Assembly (NCBI GenBank): GCA_963681505.1
Contig: OY811971.1
Location: 11,545,242 to 11,609,241 of the forward strand
Direction: 5' to 3'
From: Eunapius fragilis
Lineage: Eukaryota > Porifera > Demospongiae > Spongillida > Spongillidae
Length of the DNA stretch: 64,000 nt
The notes beneath the pieces are model-generated. The model did not search any database, was not told where the DNA came from, and worked only from the letters and a program-made list of their open reading frames with translations. The position numbers were made by a program, and so were the translations under genes. Positions 32,357 through 41,169 of this stretch are shown in pieces; position 1 is the first letter of the stretch, and each line of letters starts with the position of its first letter.

Positions 32357-34298
32357 TCAAAAACACAGCCGTAAGGCTAACACAGGTGTGTTTGGGGTGT
32401 CCCCACCAAACAGAACTCCACCTGACCTGCCACATTGAAACAATCCCTGTGACAATGGCAGCTCATACACAGCTGCTACAAATGGTGCAAACGAATCAAC
32501 ATCAGGACATATTAGCGGCCAAAATGGTGCTGACTTCCAGCATGGCACTATCAAGGTCCCACAAGCATTACATGCCTCTGCATGTCTAATCACTCTAACT
32601 ACCAGCCCTGGTGGTCGACACAGCCAATTATTCTCCTCACCCCAGTGGACAGTAAAGGCATCTACCGCCTCTGCTCTGGGACATGCAAAACAAGAGTTAA
32701 ACCTGTCCAACTGAGCATTATAATGATCTGCAAATCGATCTATTGTATGAGGACCCCACAATCCATTGAGAAATCTAAAGGCCCCATCATCCAACTGCCA
32801 GTCGTCTAAATCCACAATCTGCTGAAATAATCAGCAAGCTGGTTCTCCTCCCTTGGGATTCAGCCAAGCTCCATTCTAATGTTATGCCGCATGCACAACT
32901 CAACAACCTTTAACAATTCTGTCTGTAAGTAGGTTGTCGACTACCCACCTCTAGAATGCGCACTACATTCTGATTATCACTGAACCTGTGCACCCTCATA
33001 TTACGCAGTTTGTGAGCAATGGAGTCTAATACCCTTAGCACAGCCACCAATTCCCTCCACGTGGAGCTCTGGGCTGCTTTGTCCAGCAACCAACAACCTT
33101 GCGCAACATCCAGGCCATGCTCCACAGTATACCCCCCATAGCTGGTATCACTAGCATCAGAATACACTATCCTAACCGCTGAAGGGCTAAGCCATATAGG
33201 CTGGGCATTATATTGGGCCACACAACTAGATGATCTCCAAAACTCTAACTCCCGCTGCACTCCTTGGACCGGTTGATCTCTAAGCTCTCACACCATGCTT
33301 GTCTAGACGCCAGCAAGGCGTACAGACTTCTAGTCATAAGCCTGGACATTGGTCCTAATGCCAAACCTATGGATATAATTTTGCCAACCAAACTAGCGAT
33401 AAACCGGGCAGGCAGGTGGGTGTCTAGTACCCTGGTCTGCAACATAGCACGCAATGTTGCCAGCTTGGCTTTGGGAACTGACACACAGCCCCGTTCCAGG
33501 TCTACATCAAATCCCAACCACGTTGCACTAAGTGCTGGAAGCCAAACAGACTTACCCTCGTGCACAACCAACCCCGCACAATCTAGCATATCCCTTACCC
33601 ATGCGCTGGCCCTTTCGGCCTCCGCCTTACCCTTAACTGCACAGATCCCATCGTCCAGATATACATAATTGCCTTTTAAACCCCTTAGATCGCCAGTGCC
33701 TAACCAACACTTGCATAAGTTTAGAGAATACATACGGTGCTGACGATAAGCCAAATGGCAGCACCGAGAACTGAACATATCTCCCATTCAATTCAAAACC
33801 CAAGTACTTATGATGTGCCTGCGTCACCTCCACATGGTGGTAACCCGACATTAAATCAAAAGTAAACATGTACTCACCTGGTCTAAACAGCATCATCGCA
33901 ATACGCAAGTCCTCATACTTAAATTTCTGTTTCCATACAAACTGGTTCACATGACGCAGATTGAGCACCAACCTCTGCATTCCCGTGGCGTTTTCTACAA
34001 CTGACAGCGGGCTGCAAATATACGGTTTAGCGCTCACCGACTTGATGTACCCCCCACTGAGCAGCTCAGCAACAGCCCGGTCCACAAACCCTGCATTCAC
34101 TCGTGCCGACTGCTGATTTGGCCTTGCATGCGCTGTTGGTTCGGAGTAAAACGGTATCACATACTCCTCCCGGATTAAGTCTACGATCCACTCCAGGGCA
34201 CACAGTGTATCCACCCAAAACTGTACATGCTGTCTTAACCGCCCTTTGACAGACGCTGGTTGGCCCTCGCCCAGCTGAAATTCCCAACACCTGCCCAC
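32357..34298 (-). pseudogene. Reverse transcriptase / RNase H of DIRS-like element
   Basis: From 34298 the RT shows LSGGYIKSVSAKPYICSPLS, RLVLNLRHVNQFVW, FTFDLMSGYHHVEV and FSVLPFGLSSAPYVFSKL. After a frameshift near 33.68 kb comes the catalytic YVYLDDGI. RNase H follows (33260-32910) with IVYSDASDTSYGGY, TWRELVAVLRVL and RFSDNQNVVRIL, supplying the D, E and D residues. A further frameshift leads to a conserved tail (32815-32357) with WGPHTIDRFADHYN, VDAFTVHWGEENNW and GTLIVPCWKSAPFW, which is usual for DIRS-order polymerases. Three frame changes make it non-functional as read. Confidence 0.88.
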
Positions 34299-34419
34299 AT
34301 TGGGATCGTGTTCTGTCCAGCTTCCTGCCCCAGCCCCTACATGACAAACTCACAACCCCATCAAGATACAACGGAATGGCTGAAGGATACACGCCGGTAA
34401 CCAGCGGCGAACGTTTTGG

Positions 34420-35090
34420 GCACTTGCGTCGCATGTGCCCCGTCGGGCCACAGCTAAAACAGACGATGGGTCGGCGGGCATCCACACTCCTGACTCTCGC
34501 GGCGGCAAACTCGACGCTGCGGCGAACGGCTACTTTTTGCTACTAACAGCTTGAGCCAGCGTCTGTCCTCGCGCGGTGTCCAGCTTCCTCCTTTTCGCGG
34601 CCACCTTCCGCCCCGTCGCCTTCTCCGTCCGCTCCAACTTCTTCTTGTCGTCAGAGTTCTCAGCCAAGTCGTCGGCCTGGTACTTGGCCACTACCGCCCA
34701 CCCCAGCTCCGAACGGTCTGTCACCTTTATCAACTTCTGCCGCTGAGCCATCAGCTGCTCACCTTTTGCTAGCGCCTTCTTTGCAGCATCCAGAGCCACC
34801 TTTGCCGCACCGTCAGCCACGCCCCGCTCGACCCTGGCGAGCTGCAGCCCTGCCTCCGCGATCTTGCTATTGACGGCTGAATTAAAGACGTACTGCTCCT
34901 CGTGTCCCTTCTTCCGGAAGCTATAGGGCCGCTCGGTCTTTAACGCGGCCAACTTCGCAGCTGTGTCTTCCTGCGCGCCCCGCACCTCCTCTCTTAGCTC
35001 GCGCAGCTCAGCCTGTGAGGTATTGATGGCCGCCAGTACCACCTCCAGTGGGTCGCGGCCCTCCAGTCGCACGTCGTCGTGGCTAGCCAT
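34420..35090 (-). pseudogene. Gag-like protein with CCHC zinc knuckle (DIRS-like element)
   Basis: The likely start is the ATG at 35090 (MASHDDVRLEGRDPLEVV), although the frame is open to 35240. A charged coiled-coil region follows, with RPYSFRKKGHEEQYVFNS and RQKLIKVTDRSELGWAVV, then a basic tail (ENSDDKKKLERTEK). After a frame change near 34.5 kb the CCHC knuckle CFSCGPTGHMRRKC is read. Homologous gag genes lie at 46.0-46.3 and 50.55-51.26 kb, with a weaker relic at 43.3-43.5 kb. It is the RNA-packaging or particle protein of the element. Confidence 0.82.
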
Positions 35091-35270
35091 AGTGTCCAAA
35101 CGTTGCGCGCACGAACGCTCAGAATGATCCAGCAGTTGCCACCAACTGCTTATATCTTCATTCCCAGCTGGCGAATCCAGCTGCCCCCTGCCAATAACTC
35201 TGCACAACCCCGCCTTGCCATACATCCCTCTCATTACCATGACTACCGTCCCTATTTAGGCGGGAGCATA

Positions 35271-35313
35271 TTTCCTGTCTAATTCAATACTTTCAAATGA
35301 CAGGAAAGTGTAT
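35271..35313 (-). repeat. Terminal hairpin, copy 1
   Basis: TTTCCTGTC (35271-35279) and GACAGGAAA (35299-35307) form a 9-bp stem around a 19-nt loop, followed by GTGTAT. It lies about 180 bp before the gag ATG and appears to be the 5' end of the element. Confidence 0.8.
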
Positions 35314-35319
35314 TACTTC

Positions 35320-36110
35320 CCTTGGGTCCGCATCTTCATCCACACTGTACCGTGGTTGCAGCTGCTCAATATGATGTCTCCAAGTCCCACCACGACACGT
35401 TCACACTGCGTGCGCCAAACGCCTTTGTAATCACTGCTGGTACCCATCTAGGATTTTTTGCACTCTACTGCTGTTGTCACAGACGAAAAGGCTGAATCGG
35501 CCACTAGGATTCTCCCAGTACCATGCCAGGGCTCACTGACTCGAAGAGTATGTGCAGTCCCTGCTGGAAGGTGTGACCACTTTTTTTCTGCATTCAGCTT
35601 CTTTCCCCTCACAGATCTCTAGCCTTAATATGATTCCTTCCACTTCATCAGCTAAAACACTTTATTTCAGTCCCAACCCCTTTGGGCTTTCAGATGATTT
35701 GGAATGCCATCGATGGTTCTGTCCTGTTTCCGACTAATCCATGAAGACATTAGCTCATCTTCAACCAATATGTACATGTATGCTGGATCAATAACCTGTT
35801 GACGCCTTCGATTAATAGCAGCTTAAAATGGTCTTATTGGAGACCAACGATCCATGGGGTCCACATCACCAAATGATAGGCATTGCAGTATCAAACCTTC
35901 TAATTCCCATGCCAAAGCGTGATCCAAAAGCAGATGGCTAAAAAAAGACTCTTCTAGTGTCACAATCTATCTTTTCCATTCAGTAACTTTGACGATTATT
36001 ATCTCTTCCTATGCTTATTGCTAAAGTCAGTCCCCAATACGAAAATACTCAAATTCACTGAGAGATCTTTGTTTCATATTGTTTAGAAGAACGTTGGTTT
36101 TGCCATCGCT
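35320..36110 (-). pseudogene. piggyBac-like transposase relic 1
   Basis: The minus strand between 36.1 and 35.3 kb shows, across frames and stops, FSHLLLDHALAWELEGLI, DPMDRWSPIRPF then AAINRRRQQVIDPA, VEDELMSSWISRKQD, and LRVSEPWHGTGRILVADSAF then SSVTTA. These are DDE_Tnp_1_7 (piggyBac-type) blocks, including the ADSAF catalytic-core stretch. It is heavily degraded and stops abruptly next to the terminal hairpin of the DIRS-like element, which may have inserted into it. Confidence 0.65.
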
Positions 36111-36376
36111 GCCACCTAAATGGGAGTTTAATGCCCGAACATGCCTTCCTGACTCTCGGCATTGATTGATTTTAAACACATTAGCTCATACTGTTCTCCA
36201 GCATGTTTGCTCAAGGACTGCAAATACAGGCCAAAAAATTTGCTTCTTTCAAGCATACATGTAGTTGGTGATGAAGCCATAAATTGTTATATAATATGAT
36301 AAGCAATTTTGGACAGCGTTCACTGTCTGGTGCGTATAGTATTCCACTTGCCTTTACTATTGACTGTAGCAAACAA

Positions 36377-37207
36377 TTAACATTCCAATTCTAGGTTTGT
36401 CCTTACTTCTCTAGAGCCTTGAGTGTGACTGGGAAACACACTTTCACCTCGTGTTTTACTTCCTGCCATTTTAAATTCTCTTCCTTTAATCTTGCCACCT
36501 TCTTCAACCGTCTTCAGGCACAGTTCACTCATATCTTTCACAAATTCTTTGAGGTTTCCGAGTGCCTCTACATCTCCTTGCGTCACCTTGCCACTTTTCG
36601 TTGCTTTTCTTATCTCTGTCTCTAACTCTGAGATTTCCTCTTCATACTGGGTTATGAGAGAACTATAATGGTCTGAGATTGTTTTCTGTTTGAGTTCTTC
36701 ATAATCCAATACAAGTTGGTTCCATGCACTACGAAACTTGGTTTTGTTTGCATCCATCACTTGAGGTACCGTTGGGTCCCTCAGACCGACTGGGCCACGT
36801 TCGCAGTTATTCATCGTGCCATCTAGTAGCTCCTTATGATGCTTAGCTTTCTCGAGTTTTGTGGACAAGACTGCTAGATCTTTGTGCAGCTTGATAAGAA
36901 CCGGGTCTGAGAACTTAGGAGGATCTCGCCACTTTCCAGATGTTTTTGTACTGGTAGTGGTTGGGTGGGTTGGTGGTGGTGCGGTTAGCGTTAGGGCCCC
37001 CTTGGGTCCTGGTCCCAACCCCACTCCCGATCCTGTAGCTGTTGTTTCTAGCCCCTTCGGGCTTACAGTCTGCTCGAATCTTCTCTTTACCCCAGCAGTG
37101 TGTGTCGGTGTGTGCATGTGTGTGTGTGCATGTGTGTGTACTGTGGTGTTTAGCACTTGCGCCTGTGTGGGTGCCTGCGCAGGGTTAGGGTTAGGGTTAG
37201 GGTGCAT
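36377..37207 (-). CDS. Coiled-coil ORF following telomere-like repeat (retroelement ORF1?)
   Basis: This is an uninterrupted 276-aa ORF. The N-terminus (MHPNPNPNPAQ) is encoded by the CCCTAA-type repeat itself. A His/Thr-rich low-complexity part is followed by a Pro/Thr linker and a long charged coiled coil (about 115-250; DLAVLSTKLEKAKHHKELL, QYEEEISELETEIRKATK). I do not recognise a catalytic domain. Its position after the repeated 37388-37750 segment and telomere-like repeat, as at 40.3-40.0 kb, suggests ORF1 of a second Penelope-like unit. No link to a host gene is visible. Confidence 0.45.
   Translation of the reverse strand: MHPNPNPNPAQAPTQAQVLNTTVHTHAHTHMHTPTHTAGVKRRFEQTVSPKGLETTATGSGVGLGPGPKGALTLTAPPPTHPTTTSTKTSGKWRDPPKFSDPVLIKLHKDLAVLSTKLEKAKHHKELLDGTMNNCERGPVGLRDPTVPQVMDANKTKFRSAWNQLVLDYEELKQKTISDHYSSLITQYEEEISELETEIRKATKSGKVTQGDVEALGNLKEFVKDMSELCLKTVEEGGKIKGREFKMAGSKTRGESVFPSHTQGSREVRTNLELEC
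37181..37202. repeat. Telomere-like TTAGGG repeat
   Basis: AGGGTT repeats run for 22 bp, 3.7 units, with the C-rich strand on the element's sense strand. Confidence 0.9.
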
Positions 37208-37387
37208 GCATTACTAGCATATGCAGACGTATCACTGTGGCTCTTAGATCAGCAGCACTCGTCTTTTCCTCTCCCAAAGATGTGTTGATGCAGGTTTCAC
37301 CAGTTGCCCTTACTGATGCTGGAAGGATTGGAGGCAATACTTCAAACAGGTTAAGAAGATGACCTTTGATGTCATGCATGGGCTCGC

Positions 37388-37750
37388 AATCTAGTATGCG
37401 ATAGTGTTGCAGATTGAGATTACTGAGTTTTTGCTCTGGTGTAAGAAGTACATGTACATGTAGCAATGAAGGACTCGCTGTACACCTTTAAGCATATCCT
37501 GTAGTAATGGCTGTAGTTCTTCTCGTAGGCGATCAACACCAGCCACACCTCTTGCACGAAGTTCGTGTCAAATTCCTGAAAAAGAGAGATTTTTGATGTA
37601 CAGGGATTTTATGATGCATGGCACCCATCCTAATACCCCCTTTAATGCTATACTCAGTAGCTCTTCTGTTGATCTTGTTTTGCAGGCTAGTGTGTGGGCT
37701 TGGTTATCCATCATATCTGAAAGACACCCGCAACCTCTACACTAAGAACC
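37388..37750 (-). repeat. Penelope-like element repeat (pLTR), copy 2
   Basis: It matches 40308-40882 closely apart from the solo LTR inserted in that copy. Landmarks are GCAATGAAGGACTCGCTGTA, CTTCTCGTAGGCGATCAACA and TTGTTTTGCAGGCTAGTGTG. It interrupts the Penelope-like RT right after the ASIDV block, so it looks like the start of a second unit in a partial tandem. Confidence 0.85.
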
Positions 37751-38205
37751 CTGACATCTATGGACGCTAGGAGACAATCTTTATCTAGATGTGTCTCCTC
37801 AATCATTTTTATAAAATGATTGGTGTCCTGAATAAATGATGTTAAACCCATCATTAGGGGTTGTAATCAAATGTCCACAAACTGTGACAAGTTCTCCGTG
37901 ACATAGTTGACACTGGAGACTATTGGTCTAATCCCCATGGAATTTTCAGTAGAAAGTATATTCTAGCTGTTATGACCTCATCAGGTGGGGTACAAAGGTC
38001 CAACATATCCTTGTTGATCAAACCCTCTTTAAAGAGTTTGAGGAGGAATGTATGTAATTTCTTCCAAACATCTTTAGTGCAGTCTACATGTAGTTTTTTG
38101 TAGTCTTGTACTGCCTTTATCTGCTTTGTTTATACTGTAACTAAAGCATTATCCTCCTTTAACCGATTCAGGGCTTCACGCTCCTGAAAGGTTATGTTGG
38201 AAGCC
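37751..38205 (-). pseudogene. Penelope-like reverse transcriptase, distal part
   Basis: The minus strand reads (with stops and frame changes) FQEREALNRLKEDNAL, DVWKKLHTFLLKLFKEGL, INKDMLDLCTPPDEV, TARIYFLLKI then PMG-like and RPIVSSV-like pieces, TENLSQFVD-like text, and CLLASIDV. This fits the fingers and first palm motif of Penelope-like RTs. It is the continuation of 39270-39005 after removal of the gag-like insert between them, and it ends at the pLTR at 37750. Confidence 0.72.
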
Positions 38206-39004
38206 GGCATGCAGAAAAACAAGGCACGCTCAGTAAAGGGTTTGCATGTGGCAATAGCTTGAGCATACACGCACACTACACGTGTGCACACCAGGGTGAA
38301 TGTCCTGCATGCGGGAATACAAAGGCAGGGCGGCTCCCACGAAGCACCCCACTACGCACAGGCACCGCGGCGGGCATAAGGACGGCTCTTTTCCGGGCGT
38401 GCGCACCTGGTCTCCGGGTGCGCACCTGCGCACGAGCTGCACATGTGCCTGAAGCGGCAGGAACCAGCAACACACCTCTCCTGGTTGAAGCGCCTGCAGA
38501 TCTCACGGCTGGTAGGTGGCTCGGCGGGCAGTAGTGGGAAACGAGGGGCATCCGGGCATGCTTCAGCGGAGTGATTTTCGCTGAGGCTGAGCCGACACCT
38601 GGTCGTCGGCTTCGCCCTCCCGGCAAAAACCTCATTGTAGAGGGACTGATCCTCCGTCGACCAGCTGAGGCTACGGGCCGCCGCAGCTTGCCGGCGGTAC
38701 AGCCGGTCATACGTGACCCAGGCGAGTCCCTCAAACTTGTGCGCGCAGCTGAGAACGCGCCTGAGGTAGGCTCACAAATCCGCGGATCTGCCGGGAAACC
38801 TCGCTGACAAAACTGAGGCCATCAGGCAGAAGCACTCCGCCCAGATGCCAATGTCTGTAACCGGGGTGGATCGGCGCGGGAGCCTCAGCGTGGTGCCATC
38901 TGCAGGCGCCTCTGTAACCCACGCGTCCTGCAATAACTCGGACATCTCCACAAAGTCCAGTGCTTGAATGCGGGCCACCAAAACCTTGCTCATACACAAG
39001 GTCC
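38206..39004 (-). mobile_element. Gag fragment of another DIRS/Ngaro-type lineage, nested
   Basis: This block is markedly GC-rich. It reads KVLVARIQALDFVEMSELL, DIGIWAECFCLMASVLSARF, AHKFEGLAWVTYDRLYRR, WSTEDQSLYNEVFAGRA and ICRRFNQERC across two frames. The WxxYDRxYRRQAA, WS..D.SLYNE.F and ICRRFN(E)GRC pattern is typical of gag-like proteins of YR retroelements in cnidarians and sponges, but the zinc-binding cysteines are partly lost. It splits a Penelope-like RT between YEQ (about 39.0 kb) and the NITFQEREAL block (about 38.2 kb). Confidence 0.7.
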
Positions 39005-39270
39005 TTAATTTGAGACCTCATAGTGTCTAGAGCATGCTCCAGGTACTGTTAGAGGAACGTAGTGCCCTGAGCAGTTGATTTACATCTATATTTGCCCATT
39101 TTCTGTGTAGAAGCACGGAATTTGTACCTACATATGATTTTTCTGACCAGTTGGTCAAAATCTGAGATTATCCTTTCTAAATGAATTTTAGAAGGTTTAA
39201 GTACAAAGGATAAACCTCTGTTACAGCTTAACTTCACTGCTTGTAAGTGTGTGACAGGAAGTGTTGACAA
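39005..39270 (-). pseudogene. Penelope-like reverse transcriptase, N-terminal part
   Basis: The ORF reads KLSCNRGLSFVLKPSKIH then FDQLVRKIICRYKF and continues to a LEHALDTMRSQIKDLVYEQ-like block. Penelope-like elements typically have a GL(S/K)F.PTP..FD.F.R.LR..Y.F signature before the RT core, and the same text occurs at 52.66-52.40 kb. The coding sequence is interrupted immediately after YEQ by the GC-rich insert. Confidence 0.75.
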
Positions 39271-39537
39271 TATTCTTTATAAGATTATCGTCCATGTGCA
39301 TCCTTTCCCTGCATAGCAACCACAAGGGGAAAAGTGGCTATTTTGCTTGGGGAGGGGGGGGGGGGGGGGGAGAGGGATGGTATTTAACGCTGTCCAAACA
39401 TAAACATATACACACATGTATCTGTACAAATGTACTAGTAGACACGTAAACATTATTTTCTTAGAAAGGACTCTAATAGTTTTCTGATTTCTGAGAGGTC
39501 CGTCTTTAACTCTTTTTTCACTTCTGTGGGTTCACTG

Positions 39538-39655
39538 TGTACATGTGGTGGTCCCATCTAACAGTATGACTGAGTGGGTCACTGTACATGTGATGGTCCC
39601 ATGTAACAGTATGGCTGTGTGGGTCACTGTGTACATGTGGTGGTCCCATCTAACC
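39538..39655. repeat. 47-bp tandem repeat, about 2.5 copies
   Basis: Units containing TACATGTGRTGGTCCCAT, CTAACAGTATG and GTGGGTCACTG. It lies between ORF1 and RT of the Penelope-like unit. Confidence 0.85.
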
Positions 39656-39859
39656 TACATTTTGACATGATGTGTCTTTATACTTTTTAGTATTTTTATA
39701 TATACAATGGACACGATGCTTATAATAGTTTGAAGCATGTTTCATTTTGCCTTGGGTTGTCCTTTTGGGCCCCATTGCGTTTCTTGTTGAACGGTTGAAG
39801 TCTTTTTGGCTCCCTCTGTTTGGCATTGGCCTTGTAGACCAGCTCCATCAGGGCCTGTA

Positions 39860-40270
39860 TCAGGTCCTGTCCAGACAAAGGGCCAGGTGGTTTTTTTTTT
39901 AACCCAGAAGGGTCGGGGCATCAGCTAGAGCTGCAGAAGTTGTGGCTGCTGGTTGCTGTGGGGAGTCACCTCCATTAGCTCCTGAGGAGAGGTCTCCCTC
40001 TCCCAAACCTTGAGAAGTTTCCTCTCAAGTTTGGTTTCATTTTGCTTGATGTGTTTGGTAAAAACATCACTAACCTGGTTCTCAACAGCATCCAGTCTGG
40101 CCTGTAGCCTTTTTCTGGATTCCGACTCAAGATCTCTTCCGAGATCTTGTGGAAGGCATTTTCTGCCTGGTCCTGGGTTGTGAGTACCATGTTAGTATGG
40201 TATTGTAGCAAAAGCTTCAGAAAGGTGCAAGCACTTACGTGCTGCACCTTCTTCCACTCAATACTCAGTT
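39860..40270 (-). pseudogene. ORF1 region of Penelope-like unit 1
   Basis: The ORF (to 39975) contains LSIEWKKVQHVSACTFLKLL, TTQDQAENAFHKISEEIL and YRPDWMLLRTR. The Y/V.PxWxLL(R/K) text recurs upstream of the other Penelope-like RT at about 53.2 kb (HVPNWLLLKK), linking the two as the same upstream ORF. It follows directly on telomere-like repeats. No catalytic domain is recognised. Confidence 0.5.
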
Positions 40271-40272
40271 CC

Positions 40273-40304
40273 TTAGGGCAAGGGTTAAGGTTAGGGTTAG
40301 GGTT
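40273..40304. repeat. Telomere-like repeat, degenerate
   Basis: TTAGGG-type units (TTAGGGCAAGGGTTAAGG, then TTAGGGTTAGGG) lie immediately after the pLTR, in the same relative position and orientation as the repeat at 37181-37202. Confidence 0.85.
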
Positions 40305-40307
40305 CAA

Positions 40308-40882
40308 TCTAGTATGCGATAGTGCTGCAGATTGAGATTGCTGAGTGTTTGGTCTGGTGTAAGAAGTAGCAATGAAGGACTCGCTGTACACCTTTAAGCA
40401 TATCCTGTAGTAATGGCTGTAGTTCTTCTCGTAGGCGATCAACATCAGCCACACCTCTTGCACAAAGTTTGTGTCAAATTCTTGCAAAAGAGAGATCAGG
40501 TTTTATGATGCATGGCACTGTAGTGTCGCCAATGTACACGTTACACGCGTATTGTCAGTAGACTGGATGGTGCAGCCCAATCACGGGCAGCAGGCTATAT
40601 TCAAGAACTCTGTACTCACACAAGCAATGCACTTATATAGGAAATCACAGATGGACAGACTGACTGGCAACTATGACGTCATCTATAGAGCATGCACAAT
40701 GACAGACAGAGAAGGACAGAGAGACTAGACATAGTCAACAGTACAAATATTACAGGCACCCATCCTAATACTCCCTTTAATGCTATACTCTGCAGCTCTT
40801 CTGTTGATCTTGTTTTGCAGGCTAGTGTGTGGGCTTGGTTATCCATCATGTCTGAAAGACACCTGCATCCTCCACACTAAGA
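40308..40882 (-). repeat. Penelope-like element repeat (pLTR), copy 1, with insert
   Basis: Direct repeat of 37388-37750. It is split by a 236-bp solo LTR and one target copy at 40519-40759; without them the two copies align end to end with only small differences. Confidence 0.85.
40519..40754. mobile_element. Solo LTR, 236 bp
   Basis: The insert begins TGTAGTGTCGCC and ends AATATTACA, the TG...CA boundaries of an LTR. It is flanked by a perfect 5-bp duplication GGCAC (40514-40518 and 40755-40759). The sister repeat at 37.6 kb shows the empty site with a single GGCAC. A TATATAGG motif at about 40635 could be its promoter. No internal retroelement sequence remains, so recombination between two LTRs is the simplest origin. 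Confidence 0.9.
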
Positions 40883-41169
40883 TACGTCGCTTGATTCGCG
40901 TGCGGCCTTTTGGAACTTGGTGACCCAAAACCTCACTGCACTTATACATTCTTCGTCGGCCCTGATGAAGCTAAGTGCGTGCATAAAACTCTGGCAATAA
41001 GTTCCCAGAGTTCCTGGGCATATATAAACCTCACCAACTTGTGTCCCCCATCCAAATTGCTTAGCTGGGTGATCTCCTGTGGAGAACCTTAAAATGTATT
41101 TCTTCTCTAGACAGTATTGGTTCACTGAGGCAGTGAAGGCATACTAACAGCCTGAGTAGAATAAAGGCA
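40883..41169 (-). other. Unassigned ORF region
   Basis: An 82-aa minus-strand ORF (41125-40877; HALSFIRADEECISAVRFW) shows no family I recognise. It borders the Penelope-like repeat and may be part of its 5' flank. Confidence 0.25.

Larger units (their letters stand above)
31120..35313 (-). mobile_element. DIRS/Ngaro-like tyrosine-recombinase retroelement
   Basis: The order on the minus strand is terminal hairpin (35313-35271), gag with CCHC knuckle, RT plus RNase H, then tyrosine recombinase. Gag-RT-RH-YR is the hallmark layout of the DIRS order. All four modules are present and only a handful of frameshifts separate them, so the copy is recent or only lightly decayed. GC content is visibly higher than in the flanks. 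The 5' edge sits next to a piggyBac relic at 35.3-36.1 kb. Confidence 0.88.

Noticed and set aside
38230-38807. Plus-strand ORFs in the GC-rich block
   Set aside because: Shadows of the minus-strand gag-like fragment, which carries the recognisable motifs.
37181-40304. A true chromosome end or interstitial telomere
   Set aside because: Only 22-32 bp of repeat, in the same place in two copies of one element; better explained as part of that element.
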